Of a stretch of 64,000 nucleotides of DNA, positions 1 through 7,382 are shown piece by piece. The notes beneath the pieces are model-generated. The model did no database searches, had not been told where the DNA came from, and worked only from the letters and a program-made list of their open reading frames with translations. The position numbers were made by a program, and so were the translations under genes. This stretch comes from Mucilaginibacter gossypiicola (GTDB lineage: Bacteria; Bacteroidota; Bacteroidia; Sphingobacteriales; Sphingobacteriaceae). How positions within the stretch are numbered: position 1 is the stretch's first letter; each line of letters opens with the position of its first letter. The stretch lies in NCBI RefSeq assembly GCF_900110105.1, contig NZ_FOCL01000015.1:87471-151470 (forward strand). Direction: 5' to 3'.

Positions 1-1
1 C

Positions 2-745
2 GGCGACTTCCCTAAATGGACACTTAAGATACAGGTGATGCCGGAAGCGGATGCTAAAACATACCACATCAATCCGTTCGATTTAACTAAAGTGTGGCCG
101 CATGCCGATTATCCGTTGATTGACGTAGGGGTATTGGAATTAAATGAGAACCCTGATAACTATTTTGCCCATGTTGAACAAGCGGCATTTGCACCGGCAC
201 ATGTTATTGATGGTGTAGGCTATTCGCCCGATAAAATGCTGCAGGGGCGCATTCTTTCCTACCCGGATGCACATCGTTACCGCTTAGGGGGCAACTATGA
301 ACAAATCCCGGTAAACAAATGCCCTTACCTGGTAAGTAATTATCAGCGCGACGGCCAGATGACTGTTAACGGCAACGGAGGTTCAAGCCCTAACTATTTC
401 CCTAATAGTTTTGATGATATTGAAGTTGATCAAAGCTATAAAGAACCAGCCTGGGATTTTGGCAGCCCGGTAGGTGATTGGTATGATCGCAACGCTGAAG
501 GCGAAAATGATCATTATACCCAACCTGGCGACCTTTACCGCCTGATGGATGCCCAGCAAAAGAAAGACCTGATCGCCAATATCGTAAATTCAATGAGCGG
601 TATTGATGGGCCTAAAAAGGATATGATCGTTAACCGGCAGCTTTGTCACTGGTTTAGGGCCGATATCAATTTAGGTATGGCTGTTGCCAAAGGCCTCGAA
701 CTTGATTTGGCCGAAACCATGAAGCAAATGCCTCAAACTGTTTAA
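2..745 (+). CDS. Catalase, C-terminal part (5' end outside window)
   Basis: Heme catalase, which converts hydrogen peroxide to water and oxygen. The reading frame is open from base 2, so the gene begins upstream and only the last 247 residues are visible. The proximal heme-ligand motif R-x-x-S-Y-P-D-A-H-R-Y-R, with its tyrosine, is present, followed by the conserved R-D-G-Q-M segment and P-N-Y-F-P-N-S-F. The catalytic His and Asn lie in the missing part. It ends without an extended C-terminal domain, which fits the small-subunit catalase class. A strong hairpin terminator follows 23 nt after the stop, so it is the last gene of its transcript. Confidence 0.96.
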   Translation, partial: GDFPKWTLKIQVMPEADAKTYHINPFDLTKVWPHADYPLIDVGVLELNENPDNYFAHVEQAAFAPAHVIDGVGYSPDKMLQGRILSYPDAHRYRLGGNYEQIPVNKCPYLVSNYQRDGQMTVNGNGGSSPNYFPNSFDDIEVDQSYKEPAWDFGSPVGDWYDRNAEGENDHYTQPGDLYRLMDAQQKKDLIANIVNSMSGIDGPKKDMIVNRQLCHWFRADINLGMAVAKGLELDLAETMKQMPQTV

Positions 746-768
746 CCCCTACTGTTCTAATAATTAAG

Positions 769-793
769 GGCGGCCGGTATCGGCCGCCTTTTT
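769..793 (+). terminator. Intrinsic terminator after the catalase
   Basis: A perfect 8-bp GC-rich stem (GGCGGCCG / CGGCCGCC) with a GTAT loop is followed directly by five T. Confidence 0.92.
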
Positions 794-937
794 GTTTTGT
801 GAATCAGCTTGTTTTTCCTTTTGTTGGGATAATTTTGATTGATGGATTTTTAGATATAATTAAGTTGCTTTAAAGGTTGCCCGGTCTTCCGATATTTTCT
901 CCTCAAACAAATTCTATAAATCCTTACTTTAGGATAT

Positions 938-2443
938 ATGCTTCCTTTATTAATTGCCGAACAAATTCGAGAGGGCGATGCCTATACCATTGCCAATGAA
1001 CCGATATCCTCCGTCGACCTGATGGAACGTGCCTCACGGGCTTTTGTTGGTTGGTTTGCTAACCATTTCCCCGATAGAAATCAGGGCATAACGTTTTATT
1101 GCGGAACCGGTAATAACGGCGGCGACGGGTTGGCTATTGCCCGCTTGCTTTGCGAGCATCATTACAACAAACTGAATGTTGTTGTTGCAAGGTTTTCGGG
1201 CAAAGTATCGGATGATTTTAATACCAACCTGCAAAGGATCAAAAAAACATGTGTAAAGTTATCTGAACTTGCCAAAGGCGAAGAAATTCTGGCTGATGAC
1301 AGTCAGGTAATCATCGATGCCTTGCTTGGCAGCGGCTTAAACAAACCGCTTTCCGGCGACTACGAAAGGCTGGTTAAATATATCAATGGTCTTGAACGCA
1401 CGGTTGTTGCCGTTGATGTGCCTACTGGTTTCTTTTCGGAAGGAGAGGTTGCTAAAGATGCAATCGCAATAAAAGCCGACCTGGTAATTACCTTTCAACA
1501 ACCCAAGATCAATTTTCTGTTACCGGAATCTGCCCCTTACATCAATTGCTGGGAAGCAGTAAATATTGGCATCAGCGAAAAATTTGTACAAGGGCTGCAT
1601 TCACCGTATCAGTTTGTTGAAGAAAAAGATATCCGGCAAATGCTGAAACCCCGGCGCCGTTTCAGTAATAAAGGAACTTATGGGCATGCGCTGATTGTTG
1701 CGGGGCAAGCTAAAACTATGGGAGCAGCGTTGCTAAGCTCATCAGCAGCTGCACATGCCGGGGCTGGCCTTACAACAGCCTGCATTCCCGAAGGCGGTTT
1801 AACAGCACTTAATAGTTATCTCCCTGAAATTATGGCCATAGTAAGGAGTGGTAATCAACTGCCCGATATTGAATGGGATAAATTTAGTTCGATAGCCGTT
1901 GGGCCCGGCTTAGGCAAAGATGATGACTCGTTATCACTCTTAAAAGCTATCGTCAAAAGCTATAAAAAGCCAATGGTCATCGATGCTGATGCGTTGAACC
2001 TGCTTGCCGAAAATAAGGAATTGTTAAAAGAATTACCTGCCGGAAGTATACTAACCCCGCACATGAAAGAGTTTGATAGGCTTTTTGGTGAACATACCAA
2101 CTGGTGGCAACGACTGCAAACTGCGTTAAAGAAAGCGAAGGAACTAAATCTGTGTATCCTGCTCAAAAATGATTACACCATTGTTGCCACACCTGATGGT
2201 ACGGCTTATTTTAATTCATCCGGAAATGCTGCCATGGCAAGTGGGGGAATGGGCGATGTGCTTACAGGAATTATAGCTGCATTACTCGGACAGAAATACT
2301 CACCTCAGCAGGCATGTATCATTGGTGCTTATATTCATGGTAAAGCGGGAGACGAGTTGGCGCTGCCAAACCGGATGCACGTAGTTTTGCCGGGTAAGCT
2401 TATTATGCAATTGCCGGTTACCATGGCAAAATTAAGGGCATAA
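938..2443 (+). CDS. nnr: Bifunctional NAD(P)H-hydrate epimerase / ADP-dependent NAD(P)H-hydrate dehydratase
   Basis: Repairs hydrated NADH and NADPH (NADHX/NADPHX) in the cytoplasm. The N-terminal half epimerises the R and S forms, and the C-terminal half dehydrates the S form using ADP. Residues 1-215 match a YjeF_N domain, with the glycine-rich C-G-T-G-N-N-G-G-D-G-L-A motif near residue 55. Residues about 230-501 match the ribokinase-like YjeF C-terminal domain, with the G-G-M-G-D-V-L-T-G motif near 436-444. The 501-residue length is normal for the fused enzyme. It is a single-gene unit ended by a hairpin a few bases past the stop. Confidence 0.95.
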   Translation: MLPLLIAEQIREGDAYTIANEPISSVDLMERASRAFVGWFANHFPDRNQGITFYCGTGNNGGDGLAIARLLCEHHYNKLNVVVARFSGKVSDDFNTNLQRIKKTCVKLSELAKGEEILADDSQVIIDALLGSGLNKPLSGDYERLVKYINGLERTVVAVDVPTGFFSEGEVAKDAIAIKADLVITFQQPKINFLLPESAPYINCWEAVNIGISEKFVQGLHSPYQFVEEKDIRQMLKPRRRFSNKGTYGHALIVAGQAKTMGAALLSSSAAAHAGAGLTTACIPEGGLTALNSYLPEIMAIVRSGNQLPDIEWDKFSSIAVGPGLGKDDDSLSLLKAIVKSYKKPMVIDADALNLLAENKELLKELPAGSILTPHMKEFDRLFGEHTNWWQRLQTALKKAKELNLCILLKNDYTIVATPDGTAYFNSSGNAAMASGGMGDVLTGIIAALLGQKYSPQQACIIGAYIHGKAGDELALPNRMHVVLPGKLIMQLPVTMAKLRA

Positions 2444-2444
2444 A

Positions 2445-2475
2445 AAAACGGCTGCAAGTATCATACAGCCGTTTT
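2445..2475 (+). terminator. Intrinsic terminator after nnr
   Basis: A perfect 10-bp stem (AAAACGGCTG / CAGCCGTTTT) with an 11-nt loop begins two bases after the nnr stop. Confidence 0.85.
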
Positions 2476-2705
2476 AATTAACTATTAACTGATCTTATAA
2501 AGAACTAAATACTCAAATCTGGGGGTTAGGATTTTTAGGTTTTCTTTCTCGTTTTATTTCCTAACTATTCATAAGACGCTTACACGTACTTATTAGTTAC
2601 AAAAAAACTAATAATTGGTTTTGGTTTTCGTTAAAGATATGTTAAATTATTTATTCAGTGCACATTAGGTTTACACGAAATATAAGTACCTAACGGATAA
2701 AAAAC
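2476..2705. other. AT-rich spacer without a visible gene
   Basis: Together with the flanking terminators this makes a 350-base gap between the convergent nnr and anti-sigma genes. I see no reading frame with a start and plausible composition, and no RNA-gene-like fold apart from the two terminator hairpins at its ends. Confidence 0.6.
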
Positions 2706-2757
2706 AAAAAGCTTACATCGTTTTCGGAATAAATCTGAAAAAAATGTAAGCTTTTTT
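2706..2757 (-). terminator. Terminator of the sigma/anti-sigma unit (bidirectional shape)
   Basis: A perfect 13-bp stem (AAAAAGCTTACAT / ATGTAAGCTTTTT) encloses a 25-nt loop. It has A and T runs on both sides and lies about 36 bases beyond the anti-sigma stop on the minus strand. Confidence 0.75.
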
Positions 2758-2792
2758 ATTTTTAGGCACTTTTCGGCGCCTTTTTAATCGCT

Positions 2793-3620
2793 TTAGTATT
2801 TGCCGAGCACCATCATTTCTGATAATGTTGGGCTCGCACTGCCGCCTCTTGGTTCCAGTGTTACTGCAAAGGCGTCGGCAGAGGCTATTGCTTTCATGTT
2901 CTTAAATCCACTTGAATCTACTGTCGAATCAAATACACCCAGGTCAACCGGTTTGCCGCCTACCAATGCCCAAAGCTGGTATTGATGGGTTTTATCATTT
3001 GCAGGGAGTTTAAGGCTTCCCATGTCAATAACCACTTTTTGTTTAGATGGGCTAAAGGCCACAGTCATTATTGATTCAGGCGATTTAGCAGTACCTTTCA
3101 GGTGGATCAGTTTGTATGAAGTATCCCTTAACAGGTTCAGCTCATTATCCTTTGCGCTAACTGTAGTGCTGAAATGCTGGTTTTGAACCTGCATGGCATT
3201 TAGCTGCGTGTTTGTATCGTTAAGACGGTTATAAAGATTATACAACGCCACGGCGCTTGCTATTAATAAAGCAAGACAGGCTGCAAATGCATATTTATAA
3301 AAATTGGTTTCTTTTCCCGGCTGCATAACAACAACGTTTTCACGTTCTACGTGCGTTTGTGTAGGAAAGTTATTGTCGTCGCCAAAGTTGGTAAGTAAGC
3401 TGCCTAATATACGGTTACGTAATTGTTCAGATGGTTCAATGGCATTTTCTTCAGCATACAGTTCTATTGAGCGCTCAATTTCATCCAGCTCAGCCTTAAT
3501 AGCCGGATGCTTTGAAGCCATCTCTTCAACCTGTAACTTTTCGGCTGAGGTTACATCCCCCAAAACGTAAAGTTCCAGTATCCCTGATTCTATATATGCT
3601 TTTAAATCTTCCACTTTCAA
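2793..3620 (-). CDS. Anti-sigma factor, RskA-like, membrane-anchored
   Basis: Probable inhibitor that holds the ECF sigma factor encoded just upstream. Residues 1-105 form a cytoplasmic N-terminal region rich in acidic and helical segments that would bind the sigma factor. One membrane segment lies at about 109-130, and residues 150-275 match the extracytoplasmic RskA C-terminal domain (Y-Q-L-W-A-L-V-G-G-K-P-V-D-L-G region). The start is a TTG that overlaps the sigma stop as TTGA, so the two are translationally coupled. The next in-frame start-like codon is GTG, two codons later. The signal sensed is not apparent. Confidence 0.85.
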   Translation of the reverse strand: MKVEDLKAYIESGILELYVLGDVTSAEKLQVEEMASKHPAIKAELDEIERSIELYAEENAIEPSEQLRNRILGSLLTNFGDDNNFPTQTHVERENVVVMQPGKETNFYKYAFAACLALLIASAVALYNLYNRLNDTNTQLNAMQVQNQHFSTTVSAKDNELNLLRDTSYKLIHLKGTAKSPESIMTVAFSPSKQKVVIDMGSLKLPANDKTHQYQLWALVGGKPVDLGVFDSTVDSSGFKNMKAIASADAFAVTLEPRGGSASPTLSEMMVLGKY

Positions 3621-4168
3621 TTAAAATGTTTTCTGAGTTCCTGGATAGCCATCCGTAACCTGGTTTTAATGGTGCCCAACGGAATGCCCAATTCTTCGGC
3701 AGCTTCCACGTGGGTATAACCTTTAAAATATACCAGATCAATAATCAGCTTTTGTTCAGGTTTTAGTGTTTGCACTAAATCCTTAACTCCCGTTAATTCA
3801 GGCTTGTAAACTGTATTTCTTTGCTCGTCAATGAAAGTTACGTTATTTTCAATCTCCTGGTTTTTGTTTTGATTTTTAAAATCTTTTGATCTGATCTTAT
3901 CTATCGCAAGGTTGCGTGCGATATTAACCATCCAGGTAAATAAACGGCCTTTTTCAGTACTGTAGCTTGAAAAGGAATGCCAGATTTTTACAAAAGTTTC
4001 CTGTAAAACATCTTCGGCAATAGCGGTGTCATTTATAATGCGTGATATTACCCCGAATAACGAGGCAGAATACATATCATATAAAGCTTCAACGGCAATT
4101 TTTTCCCGGTGCTGCAGGGATAGCACCAGTTCTTCTTCCGACAGCGATATTTTTCGTTTTTTACTCAA
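3617..4168 (-). CDS. ECF-family RNA polymerase sigma factor
   Basis: Directs RNA polymerase to a specific promoter set. Region 2 is visible at about residues 25-95 (A-E-D-V-L-Q-E-T-F-V-K-I-W, then the R-L-F-T-W-M-V-N-I-A-R-N-L-A promoter-melting helix). Region 4 is at 130-180, with the Y-T-H-V-E-A-A-E-E-L-G-I-P-L-G-T-I-K-T-R recognition helix. The 183-residue length is normal for the group. The anti-sigma gene overlaps its 3' end by 4 bases. lipA ends only 24 bases upstream on the same strand, so read-through from lipA is likely. Confidence 0.93.
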   Translation of the reverse strand: MSKKRKISLSEEELVLSLQHREKIAVEALYDMYSASLFGVISRIINDTAIAEDVLQETFVKIWHSFSSYSTEKGRLFTWMVNIARNLAIDKIRSKDFKNQNKNQEIENNVTFIDEQRNTVYKPELTGVKDLVQTLKPEQKLIIDLVYFKGYTHVEAAEELGIPLGTIKTRLRMAIQELRKHFN

Positions 4169-4192
4169 CGTAGTGAAGATATAAAGGAATTA

Positions 4193-5074
4193 TCACATTT
4201 CAAACAGATGTTTTTCTGCATGATAGGATGAGCGAACCAACGGGCCGCTTTCCACATATCTAAAACCTTTATCAAGTCCAAATTGTTTGTAACGGGCAAA
4301 CTGATCGGGGTGGATCCAGTCTATCACCGGGTGGTGGTTGCGTGTAGGTTGTAAGTATTGCCCTAACGTAAGGATATGTACGCCGGCCGCAAGCAAATCA
4401 TCCATCGCTTCCAGTACGTCGTCTTCAGTTTCACCCAAACCCAGCATGATGCCCGATTTTGTACGTAAGCCCGCTTCTGAAATGTGCTTCAGGGCTTCAA
4501 GGCTGCGGTCGTATTTTGCCTGTATCCGCACCTCTTTGGTAAGGCGCCTTACAGTTTCCAGGTTGTGTGATACTACCTCGGGCCTGGTTTCCAAAACACG
4601 GGCAAGGTTGTCCCAATTGCCTTTGAAATCAGGCAGCAGGGTTTCTAAAGTAGTATCAGGGCTTTGACGGCGGATAGCATTGATGGTCTCGGCCCAAATG
4701 ATAGAACCTCCATCTTTTAAATCGTCGCGGTCGACCGAGGTAATAACACAATGTTTTACCTGCATTAATTGTACCGAGGTTGCTACGCGGTTTGGCTCAT
4801 CAACATCAACAGCTAAAGGCCTGCCCGTTGCAACAGCACAAAACGAACACGAACGGGTACAAATGTTACCAAGGATCATGAAAGTAGCTGTACCGGCTCC
4901 CCAGCACTCGCCCATATTGGGGCAATTACCACTTTCGCATATAGTGTGCAGCTTATGGGTATCAACCAGGCTGCGAACATGAGCATATTCTTTTCCTGTA
5001 GGAAGTTTAACCCTAAGCCAATCGGGCTTGCGTACGGGCTGACTAACAGCAGGAACTACCGGCAATTCTATCAT
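4193..5074 (-). CDS. lipA: Lipoyl synthase
   Basis: Radical-SAM enzyme that inserts two sulfurs into protein-bound octanoyl groups to make lipoyl cofactors. The auxiliary cluster cysteines C46, C51 and C57 are in the C-E-S-G-N-C-P-N-M-G-E-C motif. The radical-SAM triad C72-x3-C76-x2-C79 follows. The C-terminal R-S-S-Y-H-A motif supplies the conserved serine. At 293 residues it has a normal length. The ATG at 5074 sits five bases from a TACATTTG -7 element, so transcription may begin at or next to the start codon. Confidence 0.97.
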   Translation of the reverse strand: MIELPVVPAVSQPVRKPDWLRVKLPTGKEYAHVRSLVDTHKLHTICESGNCPNMGECWGAGTATFMILGNICTRSCSFCAVATGRPLAVDVDEPNRVATSVQLMQVKHCVITSVDRDDLKDGGSIIWAETINAIRRQSPDTTLETLLPDFKGNWDNLARVLETRPEVVSHNLETVRRLTKEVRIQAKYDRSLEALKHISEAGLRTKSGIMLGLGETEDDVLEAMDDLLAAGVHILTLGQYLQPTRNHHPVIDWIHPDQFARYKQFGLDKGFRYVESGPLVRSSYHAEKHLFEM

Positions 5075-5078
5075 AATG

Positions 5079-5086
5079 CAAATGTA
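5079..5086 (-). promoter_or_regulatory. Candidate -7 element of lipA
   Basis: The minus strand reads TACATTTG, an exact match to the Bacteroidota TAnnTTTG element, ending four bases before the lipA ATG. No clear -33 TTTG is seen. The spacing implies a leaderless or nearly leaderless message. Confidence 0.4.
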
Positions 5087-5111
5087 GTTAAATATTTAGT
5101 TGATGGGGAAT

Positions 5112-5219
5112 GGTTCATAGTTCATAGTAGCAGCAAATGACTGCAAAATGATCATTTGCTGTAACGTGCTAACACTAATACTTTATGAACCCATGAACCA
5201 TGAATTATGATCCATGAAC
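5112..5219. repeat. Imperfect inverted repeat of GGTTCAT / ATGAACC units
   Basis: Iterated GTTCATAGTTCAT-type units on the left face ATGAACC-CATGAACC-type units on the right. In the centre is a perfect 9-bp stem (AGCAAATGA at 5132-5140 / TCATTTGCT at 5152-5160). It fills the gap between ytxJ and lipA and resembles the element at 7215-7357. Confidence 0.6.
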
Positions 5220-5223
5220 AAAA

Positions 5224-5553
5224 TTAATTTAATACTTCTAACGTTTCATCAACAGAGATGCCACTGTGCGATTGGTCAAGGATGCATTCGCCATCTTTTA
5301 TCAGTAGCAGCTGAGGCGATTCATGGTGTACCTGGAATAGTTGTGCCACCTGGTTTGACAGGTCGCGATATTTGATCAGGTCTAAAAAGTAAAGAGGCAT
5401 ATTTTCGGGAAGATTATCCCAGTCAAGCTCAAAACGCCTTTTGGCCATCATGCTGATGGAGCAGCGCGTACTATGTTTAAATATAAGGCTATAGCCTTCT
5501 TGTTGTTTGATCGCCATTAGCTGATCGGCCGTCTCCAACGAAATCCAGTTCAT
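5224..5553 (-). CDS. ytxJ: YtxJ-type bacillithiol-system monothiol protein
   Basis: Small thioredoxin-fold protein of the YtxJ family (PF11009), which is thought to act as a monothiol bacilliredoxin in bacillithiol-using bacteria. A single cysteine, C31, sits in the active-site position (H-S-T-R-C-S-I-S), and the family motif around E-S-P-Q-L-L-L-I follows. At 109 residues the length fits. Identification rests on the motif and fold pattern. The physiological partner is not shown by the neighbours. Confidence 0.88.
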   Translation of the reverse strand: MNWISLETADQLMAIKQQEGYSLIFKHSTRCSISMMAKRRFELDWDNLPENMPLYFLDLIKYRDLSNQVAQLFQVHHESPQLLLIKDGECILDQSHSGISVDETLEVLN

Positions 5554-5640
5554 ATTATTAATAGTTAAAATGCTATAACGTAATTATAACACAAAAACTG
5601 TGTAGTGTGTTTAAGCAGGTTTAAAAATGACAATTATCTG

Positions 5641-5751
5641 TTAACGACCTGTTTTAGGATATGAACCGTAAGCCGGGCATAATTTATTTGAGCAGGATGA
5701 TACTGTTGCAACTGCTGCGGCTATAAGTGCTATATAAACTAATTTTTTCAT
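5641..5751 (-). CDS. 36-residue lipoprotein (small ORF)
   Basis: A complete small gene in the gap between ribH and ytxJ. It encodes a basic start (M-K-K-L), a hydrophobic stretch, a lipobox V-S-S-C with Cys20, and a short tail S-N-K-L-C-P-A-Y-G-S-Y-P-K-T-G-R. The TAA stop is at 5641. The tail resembles short C-P-A-Y-G lipoproteins that I associate with Sphingobacteriaceae genomes; this is from memory and unverified. It starts 30 bases after the ribH stop on the same strand, so it could share the ribH transcript. The function is unknown. Confidence 0.72.
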   Translation of the reverse strand: MKKLVYIALIAAAVATVSSCSNKLCPAYGSYPKTGR

Positions 5752-5781
5752 ATTGAGCTAAATTAACTGCTTTAACGGGTT

Positions 5782-6276
5782 TTAACTGTTTAATGTTTCA
5801 GCAAGGGCGGCCATTTTGATTGCGGTGATAGCTGCCTCATCGCCTTTGTTGCCATGTTTGCCGCCGGCCCTGTCAATAGCCTGTTGCTGATTATCAGTAG
5901 TTAATACGCCAAATATAACAGGTTTTGAATACTTTATAGCAACATTGCTTACGCCGTTTGCCACTGCATCACAAATAAAATCAAAATGCCTTGTTTCGCC
6001 CTGAATTACACAGCCCAGACAAATAACCGCATCAAGACCACCTTTTTTAAACAATAGTTCGGCACCAGATGTAAGTTCAAAGCTGCCGGGCACCTGGTAT
6101 GAAAAAATGTTTTCGGCCAGTGCACCATTACTTACCAGGCTTTGATATGCGCCCTGGTAAAGAGCATTGGTAATTTCGGCATTCCATTCGGCTACAACTA
6201 TGCCAAAACGGTATGGTGCTGCTGATGGTATTTCGGTATTCGAAAAGTCGGAAAGGTTTTTAAGATGGGTAGCCAT
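5782..6276 (-). CDS. ribH: 6,7-dimethyl-8-ribityllumazine synthase
   Basis: Catalyses the penultimate step of riboflavin synthesis by condensing a ribityl-pyrimidinedione with dihydroxybutanone phosphate. Family motifs are clear: A-E-W-N-A-E-I near residue 28, the V-P-G-S-F-E-L substrate loop, G-C-V-I-Q-G-E-T-R-H-F-D with the catalytic His, and G-V-L-T-T-D-N-x-x-Q-A near the end. The 164-residue length is typical. Other rib genes are not adjacent. The upstream spacer carries iterated ATTTCGG palindromic sequence. Confidence 0.97.
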   Translation of the reverse strand: MATHLKNLSDFSNTEIPSAAPYRFGIVVAEWNAEITNALYQGAYQSLVSNGALAENIFSYQVPGSFELTSGAELLFKKGGLDAVICLGCVIQGETRHFDFICDAVANGVSNVAIKYSKPVIFGVLTTDNQQQAIDRAGGKHGNKGDEAAITAIKMAALAETLNS

Positions 6277-6285
6277 TTTGATTTC

Positions 6286-6452
6286 GGATTTGGGAATTTC
6301 GATTTCGGATATTTTTTATTTCGAATTTCGGATTTAGCTTATGGCACATATGTAAATAAAAGGCCATAAATAAAAAATGTTCGATCTCTGAATTATGTAA
6401 GTTGTAATATCACTACTTCATAAATCCGAAATCGAACATCCGAAATCCGATA
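6286..6452. repeat. Iterated ATTTCGGATTT / AAATCCGAAAT inverted repeat
   Basis: The left side carries four GATTTCGGATT-like units (6286-6336), and the right side their complements (6421-6452), such as TAAATCCGAAAT. It fills most of the spacer between ribH and the TPR protein. It may fold in the transcript or be a mobile palindromic repeat. Confidence 0.6.
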
Positions 6453-6458
6453 TTAAAA

Positions 6459-7136
6459 TTATTGTTTTGCTTCGGCGCGGGCTATATATTCGTCGATATT
6501 TTGAGCCTCTGCGCTTTCAGGATATTCAGTTTTTATTCTCTTGTATGCTTCAGCCGCATCTTTGTTGTTTTTCTGAGCTTCGTAAGTTAAACCCAACTTT
6601 TTAAGGTAAAGCGGAGATAAAAATTTATTTTTTGCTTTATCAGCAGCTTTGCTGAAATAAGTTTCTGCTTTTTCGTAATCTTTCAGTTCAACATAAGCGT
6701 CGCCGGTGCTGCCAAAGGCTTCGGCTGCTAACATGTTGTCGTCACCGCGGTAGTTGGTAAGGTTATCAATAGCTTTACGGTAATCACCTTTGTTTAAATA
6801 AGCTGTACCTAAATAAAAATAAGCAAGGTTAGCAGCTTTGGTATTGCTGTAGTCGCTGATGATCTTTTCAAAACCAGGGAAACCGGCATCACCTTTAATA
6901 GCTTTATCCCAGTTTTTTTGTTGCCAAAAATCCTGCGCTTTATACATTTGGTTAGCAGCAGTTACTTCACGCGGACCTAAGTATAATTTAATGTAAATGA
7001 AATAAATAGCAATAAGGGCAATAATAGCCCCTACAATAAACAGTAAGCTTTTTTGGTTCTCGCGTACAAATTTGCCACTCTGACCAAAATTGTTTTCTGG
7101 TGCTGCAATTTTGGTGTTCGCCTGGGTTTTTGACAT
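6459..7136 (-). CDS. TPR repeat membrane protein
   Basis: One membrane segment at about residues 31-49 follows a polar 30-residue cytoplasmic N-terminus. The remaining residues, about 55-225, form at least four TPR-like helical repeats (for example A-N-L-A-Y-F-Y-L-G-T-A-Y-L-N-K-G-D-Y, then A-Y-V-E-L-K-D-Y-E-K-A). This layout resembles YfgM-type envelope scaffolds. No catalytic motif is present. It diverges from recF and probably has its own promoter, with -7 TATTTTTG 23 bases before the start. Confidence 0.88.
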   Translation of the reverse strand: MSKTQANTKIAAPENNFGQSGKFVRENQKSLLFIVGAIIALIAIYFIYIKLYLGPREVTAANQMYKAQDFWQQKNWDKAIKGDAGFPGFEKIISDYSNTKAANLAYFYLGTAYLNKGDYRKAIDNLTNYRGDDNMLAAEAFGSTGDAYVELKDYEKAETYFSKAADKAKNKFLSPLYLKKLGLTYEAQKNNKDAAEAYKRIKTEYPESAEAQNIDEYIARAEAKQ

Positions 7137-7158
7137 TGTTGTTCTAAAATTAAGTTTG

Positions 7159-7188
7159 CAAAAATACGGTTTTCAAATTTACTGGCAA
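7159..7188 (-). promoter_or_regulatory. Candidate promoter of the TPR membrane protein
   Basis: On the minus strand a TTG at 7188-7186 precedes TATTTTTG at 7166-7159 by 19 bases. This matches Bacteroidota -33/-7 spacing and lies 23 bases upstream of the ATG. Confidence 0.5.
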
Positions 7189-7214
7189 TACCTTTTGTAT
7201 TAAATCTTTAAAGA

Positions 7215-7357
7215 GGTTCATCGGTTCACTGGTTCATTAGTTCATTAGTGCTTTTATGTCGGATATCAAGCCTTCTTAAAGTCAAAAATACGGCAATGGG
7301 TTTGATAAAGTTGCCGCTAACCTACTAATGAACTAATGAACCAGTGAACAAATGAAC
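7215..7357. repeat. Long inverted repeat of GGTTCATTAG units
   Basis: A perfect 25-bp inverted pair (7224-7248 with 7325-7349) is built of iterated GTTCACTGGTTCATTAG units, separated by 76 bases. Looser matches extend it on both sides. It lies in the divergent recF/TPR spacer. Confidence 0.8.
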
Positions 7358-7367
7358 GGAAAAACCG

Positions 7368-7375
7368 TAAATTTG
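7368..7375 (+). promoter_or_regulatory. Candidate -7 element of recF
   Basis: TAAATTTG matches TAnnTTTG and ends seven bases before the recF ATG at 7383, implying a leaderless message. No convincing -33 box was found. Confidence 0.4.
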
Positions 7376-7382
7376 CCATCCC

